This document shows positions 43,072 to 51,050 of a DNA stretch of 64,000 nt, in pieces. The stretch is from Paenibacillus thalictri (lineage in GTDB: Bacteria; Bacillota; Bacilli; Paenibacillales; NBRC-103111): positions 47,010 to 111,009 of the forward strand of contig NZ_SIRE01000032.1 in the NCBI RefSeq assembly GCF_004307995.1. Direction: 5' to 3'. Position 1 is the first letter of the stretch, and every line of letters starts with the position of its first letter. Under the pieces are notes generated by a model that saw nothing but the letters and a program-made list of their open reading frames with translations, was not told the origin of the DNA and ran no database searches. Position numbers and translations under genes: made by a program.

Positions 43072-44040
43072 TCACCTAGTGCGATCGGACTTCAGCATCT
43101 CCCGCGCCGTAGCGGCGTCCGTCACCAAAATATCGATCCACTTGCCGCGTAATGCGGATGTGATGGCTTCGGCTTTTCCCGCGCCGCCGGCGATGGCGAT
43201 CACGTTTGAAACGGCGCGCAGCTCTGCCGCCGTCAGGCCGATCAATCTGTTTTTGCCCGGAAAATCGATTTCCCTGCCGGCTTCGTCAAGAAAGGAGCCG
43301 CACAGATTGGCAACCGCGCCGAGTTTTTTCAATTCAGCGATTTCGCTGGGCTGGAACGATCCCGATTGCACCATCGTCGCATTGTCGCCGATCTCGCCGA
43401 TACCTACCACAGCAACACGGCTTTTCTGCGCAAGCTCCAGCACTCTGGCTATTTCCGGCTCCCCGCGCAGCAGCGCTCCCGTTTCCGGGCTGGATACGAC
43501 CGCAGGAGAATGCATCATCCAATACTTCGATTTCAGCTTATTGGCGAACGCCATCGCATTGGAGCTCGCATGCCAGGCCGCTCCTTCCGGTCCCCAGCCG
43601 CCTACCAGCGGCACAAACTGAAGCCCCTCTCTCGCAAAATAATCCAGCTGCTCGGCTGCAGCAGCTACGGAACGGCCGGCCATAACGCTTACGATATCGT
43701 CCTCTCTCAGCACCGATTCGAGCAGCGCTCCGCTTGCCCGGCCAAGTCCGGCGTACAATTTTCCCGGATCTCTTTCGGCTTCGGTACAATCGACAACCAG
43801 CGCATCTTGGATGCCGAAGGTTTCCACCAGCATTTTTTCCAGCTCCTGTTCGGCCGAGAACGGATTATGAATCGATATGCGCACAACCCCTTCGTTTTTG
43901 GCGGCTGTTAGCATCCGGCTGACGTGAGGGCGCGAAATGCCCAAACGTTTGGCGATATCCAGCTGGTTCAAACCGTCTTCGTAATAGAACTGGCATATTT
44001 TCACCAGCATGCGAAACCGGTCTTCGTTTATGTCCGGCAT
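43072..44040 (-). CDS. SorC/DeoR-type sugar-binding transcriptional regulator
   Basis: 322-residue SorC family regulator. N-terminal helix-turn-helix (EDGLNQLDIAKRLGISRPHVS, RMLTAAKNEGVVRISI) and a large C-terminal sugar-phosphate-binding domain (DIVSVMAGRSVAAAAEQL, FVPLVGGWGP, AVVGIGEIGDNATMV). It stops 33 bases before trpB and is cotranscribed with trpBA, an unusual partner for this sugar-responsive family. Start ATG 44040 has GGAGG 11 bases upstream. An ATGTAC-repeat operator lies in front. Confidence 0.9.
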   Translation of the reverse strand: MPDINEDRFRMLVKICQFYYEDGLNQLDIAKRLGISRPHVSRMLTAAKNEGVVRISIHNPFSAEQELEKMLVETFGIQDALVVDCTEAERDPGKLYAGLGRASGALLESVLREDDIVSVMAGRSVAAAAEQLDYFAREGLQFVPLVGGWGPEGAAWHASSNAMAFANKLKSKYWMMHSPAVVSSPETGALLRGEPEIARVLELAQKSRVAVVGIGEIGDNATMVQSGSFQPSEIAELKKLGAVANLCGSFLDEAGREIDFPGKNRLIGLTAAELRAVSNVIAIAGGAGKAEAITSALRGKWIDILVTDAATAREMLKSDRTR

Positions 44041-44056
44041 AAACCTCATCACCTCC

Positions 44057-44089
44057 ATGTACATATGTACTTATATCGAAATTATGTAC
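44057..44089. promoter_or_regulatory. ATGTAC-repeat operator of SorC-trpBA operon
   Basis: Three ATGTAC copies (44057, 44065, 44084); the first two form the 12-bp palindrome GTACATATGTAC at 44059-44070. Position just upstream of the SorC start suggests autoregulation. Confidence 0.55.
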
Positions 44090-44329
44090 CATTGGAATTA
44101 GTATACATTTGCACCACAACATTTTCAAGTCCGAATTTAGGCTCAATCGATACTTTTTGGCGGAAGCCAATCTACGCTTCTATCCCTTCGGTTTGGACCT
44201 GACAATGCAAAAAAACGCCGGCAGAAGGAAAGTCTCTGCAGGCGCTTGTATGTGTTTGGATTGGATTATACCGCTGTCAACCGGGTCAACCACAGCCGCG
44301 GCTTGTTAATACGCGAACTTGTCTTGAGC
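44090..44329. other. Intergenic stretch between SorC gene and DUF4180 gene
   Basis: No gene found. It holds the upstream part of the SorC promoter region and the DUF4180 terminator at 44209-44244. Confidence 0.6.
44209..44244 (-). terminator. Terminator after DUF4180 gene
   Basis: Minus-strand arms CGCCTGCAGA / TCTGCCGGCG (one mismatch) followed by TTTTTTT. Confidence 0.87.
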
Positions 44330-44695
44330 TCACGAACGATGAAGCTTCTCCAGCGCTTCAGCCTCCGTTTTCGTGAAAAACACGCTATCCCCTTGGTTAC
44401 ACTCATAAATAAAATCGTTTAAGCTCTTGCTGTTGTAACGGCCGAATTCGCCGACAATGGCAATTCTCATCTTATAGTTCGTATATTTTTGCAAAATGCT
44501 TCCGGCAAGCCCGGTTTTAAGCTCGAAGAAATCTTCACTGAGATGCTCTTTGCGCAGCACCATATTATCGCAGTCGGCAGTATAACGGACACTTGCCATT
44601 ACATCCAATGCGTCGTCCACAGTATGGATGATCACAGTGTCACTGGCGATGACAGCCGCCTTCGAGCCGTTTTTTTGATCGATTGAAATTTCCAT
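44330..44695 (-). CDS. DUF4180 domain protein
   Basis: 121-residue soluble protein. The block FELKTGLAGSILQKYTNYKMR followed by IAIVGEFGRYNSKSLNDFIYE is the hallmark of DUF4180, a family of unknown function common in firmicutes and actinobacteria, often next to regulators. It starts 23 bases after nucB and may be cotranscribed with it, though its own ribosome binding site (GGAAGGGG) is rather distant. Confidence 0.82.
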   Translation of the reverse strand: MEISIDQKNGSKAAVIASDTVIIHTVDDALDVMASVRYTADCDNMVLRKEHLSEDFFELKTGLAGSILQKYTNYKMRIAIVGEFGRYNSKSLNDFIYECNQGDSVFFTKTEAEALEKLHRS

Positions 44696-44718
44696 GACTT
44701 TATATGTCGCCCCTTCCG

Positions 44719-45159
44719 CTATTTCACGACTATTTTCACTTTAGTGCCGTCGGGATACTTCTCCAGCTGGTTGCTCACCCACGACCCCGCGCCGCGGTTA
44801 TCGGCAGGGGAAACGTAGCGGATATCCGCATTGGCTCCGCCTTCCCGGCACATCGCCATCGGCCACTCGTCCCGGTCGTAGCCTTTTTTGGTCGGCACAT
44901 TTTTAAGCGACTGCTTGCGGTGTTCGTCCGCCGCCTTGCGGTCGATCGTACAAATCGAAGACTCTCCGTTTTCTATGGCGTCTTTAATATGAGCTGCAGT
45001 TTCCGGATAACGGTCCGAAGGAAAAATAAGCGTATACGCCGCTTCAGCTTCCTGATTGAAAACGGGGATATACTGAAACACGGTTTGTCTGTTCAGGATC
45101 AGGCAGAAAACGACGATGAATAATAATGCGGCAACCGTTTTTTTACGTTTCTTTTTCAT
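44719..45159 (-). CDS. nucB: Secreted deoxyribonuclease NucA/NucB type
   Basis: 146-residue exported nuclease. N-terminal Lys-rich signal sequence (MKKKRKKTVAALLFIVVFCL), then the NucA/NucB core: SICTIDRKAADEHRKQSL, the catalytic-region motif GYDRDEWPMAMCREGG and DNRGAGSWVSNQLEKYPDGT. B. subtilis NucB is a sporulation-specific extracellular DNase that degrades biofilm or mother-cell DNA; NucA works in competence. Sequence alone does not separate the two. Divergent from the GNAT gene across 194 bases. Confidence 0.93.
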   Translation of the reverse strand: MKKKRKKTVAALLFIVVFCLILNRQTVFQYIPVFNQEAEAAYTLIFPSDRYPETAAHIKDAIENGESSICTIDRKAADEHRKQSLKNVPTKKGYDRDEWPMAMCREGGANADIRYVSPADNRGAGSWVSNQLEKYPDGTKVKIVVK

Positions 45160-45353
45160 AATATGATTCCCGTCAAGCCTTTCTAAGCTGGATTATTTTT
45201 CATCTTATCATATTCGCTGCGGAATTGCCCGTCTCACCCCTCCACCGCAGGACTTGACACTTTGGACAGTTTGCGTGCGCAACCAAATTTTTCTTGAAAA
45301 AGAACGGCTCGTGTTTTATGGTTAATAGAACTATTTTTTTGGAGGGTGTGCAG

Positions 45354-45938
45354 ATGGGCGCCAATTACATAGACCCGATTTTACTGTCCATTCCGGAATG
45401 CTTTGAAAGCGAGCGTTTGCTGCTGCGCGCGCCATTATGGGGGGACGGGAAAGCTTTATACGAAGCCGTAACGGAAAGCATCGAGCAATTGCGGCCGTGG
45501 ATGCCTTGGGCCGAACATCTGCCTACCGTCGATGAATCCGAATCCAACGTCAGGCGGGCGCGCCTGAACTTCCTGGAGCGCAAAGATCTCAGGCTTCATC
45601 TGATCCACAAAGAAACGGGCCGATTCGTCGGCTGCAGCGGGCTGCACCGGATGAACTGGCAATCCCGCAAATTTGAAATCGGCTATTGGGTGAGTACGTC
45701 ATTCAGTCAACAAGGGTATATCACCGAAGCTGTGAGTGCGATTACCGAATATGCCAAAACGGAGCTGCAAGCGGCGCGTATTGAAATTCGCTGTGACGCG
45801 CGTAATCTGCGAAGCGCCCGGGTTGCCGAACGGTTAGGTTTCACGTTGGAAGGCGTACTTCGCAGCGATGCGTGCGCCGTAGACGGTTCACTGCGAGATA
45901 CAATGGTATTTGCCAAAGTCCGGGGTGCGGAGTATTAA
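45354..45938 (+). CDS. GNAT N-acetyltransferase, RimJ/RimL type
   Basis: 194-residue acetyltransferase. Acceptor-side start SERLLLRAPLWGDGKALYEAV, acetyl-CoA part FEIGYWVSTSFSQQGYITEAV, and the typical end NLRSARVAERLGFTLEGVLR. RimL-type enzymes acetylate ribosomal protein N-termini or small amines; target unknown. GGAGGG 8 bases before ATG 45354 decides the start over earlier in-frame codons. A bidirectional terminator follows. Confidence 0.92.
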   Translation: MGANYIDPILLSIPECFESERLLLRAPLWGDGKALYEAVTESIEQLRPWMPWAEHLPTVDESESNVRRARLNFLERKDLRLHLIHKETGRFVGCSGLHRMNWQSRKFEIGYWVSTSFSQQGYITEAVSAITEYAKTELQAARIEIRCDARNLRSARVAERLGFTLEGVLRSDACAVDGSLRDTMVFAKVRGAEY

Positions 45939-45971
45939 ATCCGGCCATGACGGCCGATGGAGGATAAAACA

Positions 45972-46010
45972 AAAAGAGGGGCGCCTTTTGTTAGGCCTAC
46001 CCCCTCTTTT
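45972..46010. terminator. Bidirectional terminator
   Basis: Arms AAAAGAGGG / CCCTCTTTT with an inner GCC/GGC stem between the convergent GNAT and bshB2 genes. Confidence 0.85.
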
Positions 46011-46044
46011 GCGCATTCCGCGTAAATAAATTGTAGTTGTATGA

Positions 46045-46701
46045 TTACTTAAACGGGTATGTCCAGTACCGTTCCATCCCAAAGCGTTCTTGGAATTCCC
46101 TGGATGTATAATCCTTGTCATCCGACAGCTCCGCAATCTGGAATTGCGACCGGTGCGCCTTAATCGATTCCATTTTCTGCTTCAAAAAAGCTTTGACATC
46201 ATGGAACACGTCGGGTTTGCCGATGTTTTCCTCCAAGTTTTTGGCGAAAGCCATGCAATACACCGGCGGTCTTTGGTCCTTGGGCAATCTACCCACCGTT
46301 CGGATGACGGCGGCTCCGCAAGCATCGTGATCGGGGTGAACGCTGTAACCCGGATAAAATGTGATGACCAGCGACGGCTTAAGCTCTTGAAGCAGCGCAT
46401 CGATACGCGCGTCGAGCAGCGCCTGATCCTCGAATTCAATCGTTTTATCATGAAACCCCATCATCCTCAAATCCTGGATGCCAATCGCGCGGCACGACGC
46501 TTCCAGCTCCAGCTTGCGGATGGCCGGGAGCGTAACCCTTGTGGCAAAAGGCGGGTTCCCCATATTCCGTCCCATCTCGCCTAACGTCAGACATGCGTAA
46601 GTGACCAACGCGCCGTCTTGTATTTCTTTGGCCAAAGTACCCGATACGCCAAAAGCTTCGTCATCGGGATGCGGCAGCACTACAAGAATATGTCGTCCCA
46701 T
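46045..46701 (-). CDS. bshB2: Bacillithiol deacetylase BshB2 (LmbE family)
   Basis: 218-residue zinc deacetylase. Metal motif PHPDDEAFG at residues 11-19 and the third ligand in HPDHDACGAA. It removes acetate from GlcNAc-malate in bacillithiol synthesis, or from related conjugates. The B. subtilis gene yojG is paired with yojF, and the same pair is present here (yojF 22 bases upstream), which supports BshB2 over other LmbE proteins. Confidence 0.92.
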   Translation of the reverse strand: MGRHILVVLPHPDDEAFGVSGTLAKEIQDGALVTYACLTLGEMGRNMGNPPFATRVTLPAIRKLELEASCRAIGIQDLRMMGFHDKTIEFEDQALLDARIDALLQELKPSLVITFYPGYSVHPDHDACGAAVIRTVGRLPKDQRPPVYCMAFAKNLEENIGKPDVFHDVKAFLKQKMESIKAHRSQFQIAELSDDKDYTSREFQERFGMERYWTYPFK

Positions 46702-46723
46702 GAATGTTTCATCTCCTCGTCCG

Positions 46724-47068
46724 TTAGAAAGGCTCTCGGCTTAGCTGCAAAGATACGACCAGTTTGCCCTGGCTGTCGTGGCCTGCCATAATCAACCGTT
46801 CGGGTTCGCTTTCTTCGAAATGAGTCAGCCCTTCGGAATAAGCCCACCCTTGCGGCATCTTTAAACCCACCCGGTAAGGTCCGTTTCCCGAAATCGATCC
46901 ATGTGTATAACGGATGAGTGCGTTGGTTATGAAATTCGCGGCCGGATGCTTGGAACTGTCGCGATGGGCGGCGTAAGCCCCCGTAGTCATCTCGAGGTGA
47001 ATATACAGATCCTGATCCTTAAGTGTATCCAGCCTCCGCTGTACTTCCGATGGATTAATAAGCTGCAT
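46724..47068 (-). CDS. yojF: YojF family protein (DUF1806)
   Basis: 114-residue protein beginning MQLINPSEVQRRLDTLKDQD with PAANFITNALIRYTHGSISGNG and FEESEPERLIMAGHDSQGKL, the DUF1806 pattern. Always found with bshB2; function unknown. GAGGG is 9 bases before ATG 47068, whereas an ATG at 47077 directly abuts that site and cannot be used. Confidence 0.9.
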   Translation of the reverse strand: MQLINPSEVQRRLDTLKDQDLYIHLEMTTGAYAAHRDSSKHPAANFITNALIRYTHGSISGNGPYRVGLKMPQGWAYSEGLTHFEESEPERLIMAGHDSQGKLVVSLQLSREPF

Positions 47069-47275
47069 CTTAACCATCCCTCTATTATAAACAATTTATA
47101 ATGCTCATCTTTCTCTTTTTAAGATTAGAAAACTTCATCTTCGATGTCAAGCGGGCATCCGGATGATCAAGCAGGCGCCTTAAATCTCCCCGCGCAAAAA
47201 TCCCCCAGACTGCGCATCCGAGGCCACTGAAAAAGTGAACGCTGCATATGCGCATGGGGGATGTTCATTCGTCCG

Positions 47276-48127
47276 CTACAGTTCCTTGACGGCGATATCG
47301 CCGGAGTGTGTGCGGATTTTGATCGTGGCTTGATCTTTTCCTTTTGAATCGGGGGCTTTCACCTTGCCGGAGGAAGCTCTAACATCATACATTCCGGCAA
47401 AATCTTTGGCGGCGGTAAATGTCACATTCCCCGAGGTTGCGTTGATATCCGCATTGGCTATTGTTTTTTGCTGAATTCTAACGTCGCCGGAGGCCGATTT
47501 CACGCTGGAATTGCCGGATAACTCGTCGATCCGGATAGAACCCGATGACGCAGTGATACGTGTATTTCCGGTGACCCCGGTACCTTCGATATCCCCTGAA
47601 CTGCATTCCAGCAAGATATCCTGCCCCGTTAATCCGTTAAATGCAATGTCTCCGGATGACGAGCCGATATGAATCGTTTTCCCCTTCACATTACGGTAAT
47701 CGCCGTCTCCGGACTTCAGGCTGAACAACGCATTGTCCAGCAGCTCTTGTTCGGGCAGCGCTACGGTCACATGCAGCATCCGATCGGAACCGCCAAACCC
47801 GGAAAAACCCCATTTTTTATTCGTATTCAAATCCAAGCTCAGCGAATTGCCGGATACGCGCGCTTCTTCGATCTTTTGCGCTACGTCTTCGTAGGCCGTG
47901 CCGTTGATTCGCACATAAGCCCCGCCACCTCCGTCGCTTTTAATAAAATCCACCGTCATATCCGTCGAGCCGCCGCGAATATCCACATTTTTCAGCTCTC
48001 CCGGTCCAACCGTCCATTGTTTATCGACGTTAGCCGCCGCAGAAGACGAGCTTAAAAGATCCGTATGGTAAGATGCCAGCCAGAAAAGTCCCAGCAAAAT
48101 AAATCCTATTGCCAATATCGTTCTCAT
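47276..48127 (-). CDS. DUF4097 family beta-solenoid protein
   Basis: 283-residue exported or membrane-anchored protein with an N-terminal hydrophobic helix (MRTILAIGFILLGLFWLASYH). The rest is a repetitive beta structure in which short repeats such as IHIGSSSGDIAFNG, ILLECSSGDIEGTG, TRITASSGSIRIDE and VKSASGDVRIQ recur every 18-20 residues (DUF4097). Function is unknown; relatives often accompany cell-envelope stress systems. Start ATG 48127 has AAAGGA 8 bases upstream. No adjacent LiaF or PspC gene is seen. Confidence 0.85.
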   Translation of the reverse strand: MRTILAIGFILLGLFWLASYHTDLLSSSSAAANVDKQWTVGPGELKNVDIRGGSTDMTVDFIKSDGGGGAYVRINGTAYEDVAQKIEEARVSGNSLSLDLNTNKKWGFSGFGGSDRMLHVTVALPEQELLDNALFSLKSGDGDYRNVKGKTIHIGSSSGDIAFNGLTGQDILLECSSGDIEGTGVTGNTRITASSGSIRIDELSGNSSVKSASGDVRIQQKTIANADINATSGNVTFTAAKDFAGMYDVRASSGKVKAPDSKGKDQATIKIRTHSGDIAVKEL

Positions 48128-48243
48128 CGCCACGTTCCTTTCTTTACGTCCTATGCCTTATGATAAGGCTCCCCGCCTTAAAAGTCGCCGGGCCTCGGGC
48201 TGATTTTCGGAAGTGAAATCATCCGTCTTGGGACTGACTCAAA

Positions 48244-48268
48244 ACAAAAAAACGGCATTTCTGCCGTT
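48244..48268 (-). terminator. Terminator after rsbQ-diguanylate cyclase operon
   Basis: Minus-strand AACGGCA-GAAA-TGCCGTT followed by TTTTT, about 80 bases after the cyclase stop. Confidence 0.85.
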
Positions 48269-48349
48269 AGTTCCCCTCATTAGTATAGCTGCCATTCATC
48301 GGAACGGACGGCATGCCTCCGCCTTCCATAAGTGGCCTGACCCGGCCGC

Positions 48350-49330
48350 TTAATCCTTCAGCTCCGCGGCATGCGTCACCCGATTCCGGCCCCCGGCTTT
48401 GGAGGCGTATAACGCCCGGTCCGCTTTCGTAATGATCGTGTTGTCCGTATCCGACTCCGTCAACGTGGCCGTGCCGATGCTTACCGTAACGGCGCATTCG
48501 CTCCAAGGAGCCAGCTCGATCGCGGAACGCAGTTTCTCTGCAAATGCCTTCACCTGCTGTTCCTCCAAGCCGGGCAGCAAAATCACAAACTCTTCGCCGC
48601 CAAACCGGGCTACGGTATCAATCTCTCTGGACCCGGCCTGCATAATGCCCGCTAATTGCTTCAGCACCCGGTCCCCCGCATCATGTCCCAGCGTATCATT
48701 GATGCGTTTGAAATGATCCGCATCGACGATGCAGAGCGAGCATGGAGAAGCTTTCTCCGCGAACAAGGCGATACTTGCAGCCAAACGTTCCTGAAAAAAG
48801 CGGCGGTTCTTAAGGCCCGTCAACGTATCGGTTGTAGCCAGCCGCTCCAGTTGTCCGTTCAGCACAATCAGCTCCTGCCGTTTCTGCTCATTTTCCCGGT
48901 GTAATGCTTGCAGCTCCGCGATCACTTCGTCTTTTGCTTTATATGCTTCCTCCAATTTCGTCTTGATGTTGCGCAGCTCCTGCTCGTATTGGATTCGTTT
49001 GCGCATATGTACAAACACACAATCGATAAGCTCTACGCCATCCTGCTCATACCGTCTACCGTTTAAAAGGACGTGGATGTCTTGGCCAGAACCCGATTTT
49101 AAAGATAAGTACATTTCATCCACATGCCCGTACAACCGGATGAAAGGATAAAAATACGTATGAAAGAAAAATTTATTGGCCGCGCTTAAGATCGATTCGA
49201 TATGTTTTTCGATCACGTCCTGCGCACTATAATTCAGCATGTTCAAAAACGTTTCGTTTGCCGACTTCATCAGCCCGTCGCTTGTCATCGTCACAAAACC
49301 GCAAGGCGCTTGGTGAAAGCGCTCTTCCAT
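48350..49330 (-). CDS. PAS-GGDEF diguanylate cyclase, RsbQ-linked
   Basis: 326 residues: an N-terminal PAS domain (1-115) starting FHQAPCGFVTMTSDG, a coiled coil (115-165), and a GGDEF domain. The active site is GGEEF at 244-248, and a feedback I-site R-E-I-D lies at 235-238, five residues before it. It should make c-di-GMP from two GTP. The PAS start resembles that of RsbP, the PP2C phosphatase that RsbQ activates in B. subtilis. The rsbQ gene lies 33 bases upstream in the same unit, so the hydrolase probably feeds a ligand to this PAS domain. AGGAGG precedes the ATG. Confidence 0.93.
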   Translation of the reverse strand: MEERFHQAPCGFVTMTSDGLMKSANETFLNMLNYSAQDVIEKHIESILSAANKFFFHTYFYPFIRLYGHVDEMYLSLKSGSGQDIHVLLNGRRYEQDGVELIDCVFVHMRKRIQYEQELRNIKTKLEEAYKAKDEVIAELQALHRENEQKRQELIVLNGQLERLATTDTLTGLKNRRFFQERLAASIALFAEKASPCSLCIVDADHFKRINDTLGHDAGDRVLKQLAGIMQAGSREIDTVARFGGEEFVILLPGLEEQQVKAFAEKLRSAIELAPWSECAVTVSIGTATLTESDTDNTIITKADRALYASKAGGRNRVTHAAELKD

Positions 49331-49363
49331 TGCTGCTTCCTCCTCTGGCCCGAATCCGGCGTT

Positions 49364-50170
49364 TTAAGATACGGAAAGATACTGCTTGATGAATTGCGTT
49401 GTCTCCTCCGGATGGCTTAAGTGAGGGTAATGGCCTTTGGCCTGCATAAATTGAATCGTGCTGTTCCCCAGATGCCGGTGCAGATACTCTCCCACTTCGC
49501 GCGGAGCGATACTGTCTTCGGAACATTGCAATATGAGCGCAGGGACCAAAGCTTGCCCCAAATCGGCCCGGTGGTCGGAGAAAAAGGTCACTTCAGCAAA
49601 GCGGCGGGTAATATTCGGATCCGTCGCACAAAAGCTTTCTTCCAGCTCCTGCGCAAGCTCCTGCCGATCCGCGTTGTGCATGACAATCGGCGCCAAATAA
49701 CTGGCCCAGCCGACGAAATTCATCTCCATCATATCGAGCAGCGCGACAATATCGTTTTTTTCAAACCCCCCGTAATAATTCGGGAGATCGTTTAAATAAC
49801 AAGGAGAAGGCCCAATCATCACCAGCCGTTCAAAATATTCCGGTTTGCGGATCGAAGCAAGCAGGCCAATCATCGAGCTGACGGAATGTCCGACAAATAC
49901 AGCTTGTTTAATGTTTAAGGCTTCGCAAATTTCCAGCACATCCTCCACGTAACCGTGCAGCGTGTTGTACCGCTCGTTGCGGTAAGCTGAAAGCACGGAC
50001 CGGCCGGACCCCACATAGTCGAATAACACAATCCGGAACTGATTTTCAAAGAAAGGAACGATGAATCTCCACATATTCTGGTCGCAGCCAAACCCATGCG
50101 CCAAAATCATCGTCCGCTCCCCTTGACCGATTATTTTCACGTGATTGCGAACAAAAACATCTTGTGACAT
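49364..50170 (-). CDS. rsbQ: RsbQ-type alpha/beta hydrolase
   Basis: 268-residue hydrolase very close in length and pattern to B. subtilis RsbQ (269 residues). The catalytic triad falls at the same numbers: Ser96 (GHSVSS), Asp219 (QCSEDS) and His247 (GHYPH). Also LAHGFGCDQNMWR and LFDYVGSGRS. In B. subtilis RsbQ acts on a hydrophobic small molecule that is sensed by the PAS domain of RsbP to turn on the energy-stress response. Here the downstream partner is a diguanylate cyclase, and no sigB regulatory genes are nearby. Confidence 0.93.
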   Translation of the reverse strand: MSQDVFVRNHVKIIGQGERTMILAHGFGCDQNMWRFIVPFFENQFRIVLFDYVGSGRSVLSAYRNERYNTLHGYVEDVLEICEALNIKQAVFVGHSVSSMIGLLASIRKPEYFERLVMIGPSPCYLNDLPNYYGGFEKNDIVALLDMMEMNFVGWASYLAPIVMHNADRQELAQELEESFCATDPNITRRFAEVTFFSDHRADLGQALVPALILQCSEDSIAPREVGEYLHRHLGNSTIQFMQAKGHYPHLSHPEETTQFIKQYLSVS

Positions 50171-50475
50171 TACATTCTTCTCCTTTAGATCAAAGATACG
50201 AAAACTAAAGACCCTTTTATAATTGACTTCCGCTTAATTAAGCAGGTGATTTTCCCATTACAGAAAAATACCCCTCTTGTTTGGCAACATGGAGGTGTCA
50301 AAAAGCCATGTAAACAAAAAAAAGGCGTACCAAGTTACATGGTACACCAAAATTCGCCAACTGAACAGGGTCAAACACGATAACGAAGCCGACGGCGCTT
50401 CTCCAGCATGATTTCGCTCACTTAAGCTGCTTTTTCACTAGCCTCGCCGGACCCCTCGTTTTTACCCTGAAACCA
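50171..50475. other. Intergenic region between DinB and rsbQ
   Basis: No gene seen in 305 bases. It includes the DinB terminator at 50316-50346 and the upstream region of rsbQ, where no clear promoter stands out. Confidence 0.6.
50316..50346 (-). terminator. Terminator downstream of DinB gene
   Basis: Minus-strand arms TGTACCA / TGGTACG region (GGTGTACCA...TTGGTACGCC, one G-U pair) followed by TTTTTTTT. Confidence 0.8.
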
Positions 50476-51003
50476 TTATTTGTCCTTTAAAATTCCTAAA
50501 TATGCTTTCCATGGCCCAACGTCGGTTCTATACCTCTCGGCCATGACCCTCACGATTTGCGTGATATGCGTTAAATCGTGGACGACCCACGTGGAGAGCA
50601 GCTCTCTTAACTTCACGGAGCCAAAGGCGGGATGCAGACCGGTCAGTTCCAAGTCCGGCCCCGATTGGATCAGATCCTTCAGTTTCGCGATATTCTCCAT
50701 CCTTATCCGCTTAAATTCCAGCAGCGCCTGCTCCGGCGATCTTCCCGATTGTTCTTTCAGATGAGCATCGCGGTCAAACGGCGGAAACGGCTTGCTTTCG
50801 CCTTCTTGGAGCAGAAACTGCACCCGCGGGATCCAGTTGGTGTTCTCGCCTTCGATCAGGTGCTCAATCACTTCAGACGCGTTCCAAGTTCCTTCGCCTT
50901 CATTGCATTCCAGCCATCCCGCAGACAAGCCGGATAAAAAATATTCCAATGTCTGAGGCGTGCGCTCCAAAATCTCGATAGCTTCTTTAGCATTAAAATT
51001 CAT
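50476..51003 (-). CDS. DinB family protein
   Basis: 175-residue four-helix-bundle protein of the DinB/YfiT group (MNFNAKEAIEILERTPQTLE, NASEVIEHLIEGENTNWIPR, LLSTWVVHDLTHITQIVRVM). The His of the putative metal triad are seen in VIEHLIEG and the HDLTH segment. Family members are metal-dependent thiol or bacillithiol transferases. AAAGGAG precedes ATG 51003; upstream in-frame codons overlap the MFS gene. It follows the MFS transporter by 47 bases. Confidence 0.87.
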   Translation of the reverse strand: MNFNAKEAIEILERTPQTLEYFLSGLSAGWLECNEGEGTWNASEVIEHLIEGENTNWIPRVQFLLQEGESKPFPPFDRDAHLKEQSGRSPEQALLEFKRIRMENIAKLKDLIQSGPDLELTGLHPAFGSVKLRELLSTWVVHDLTHITQIVRVMAERYRTDVGPWKAYLGILKDK

Positions 51004-51050
51004 GCGGCTGGCGCTCCTTTCTGGAACCTTTTCGGAAACTTTTCCGGCCT

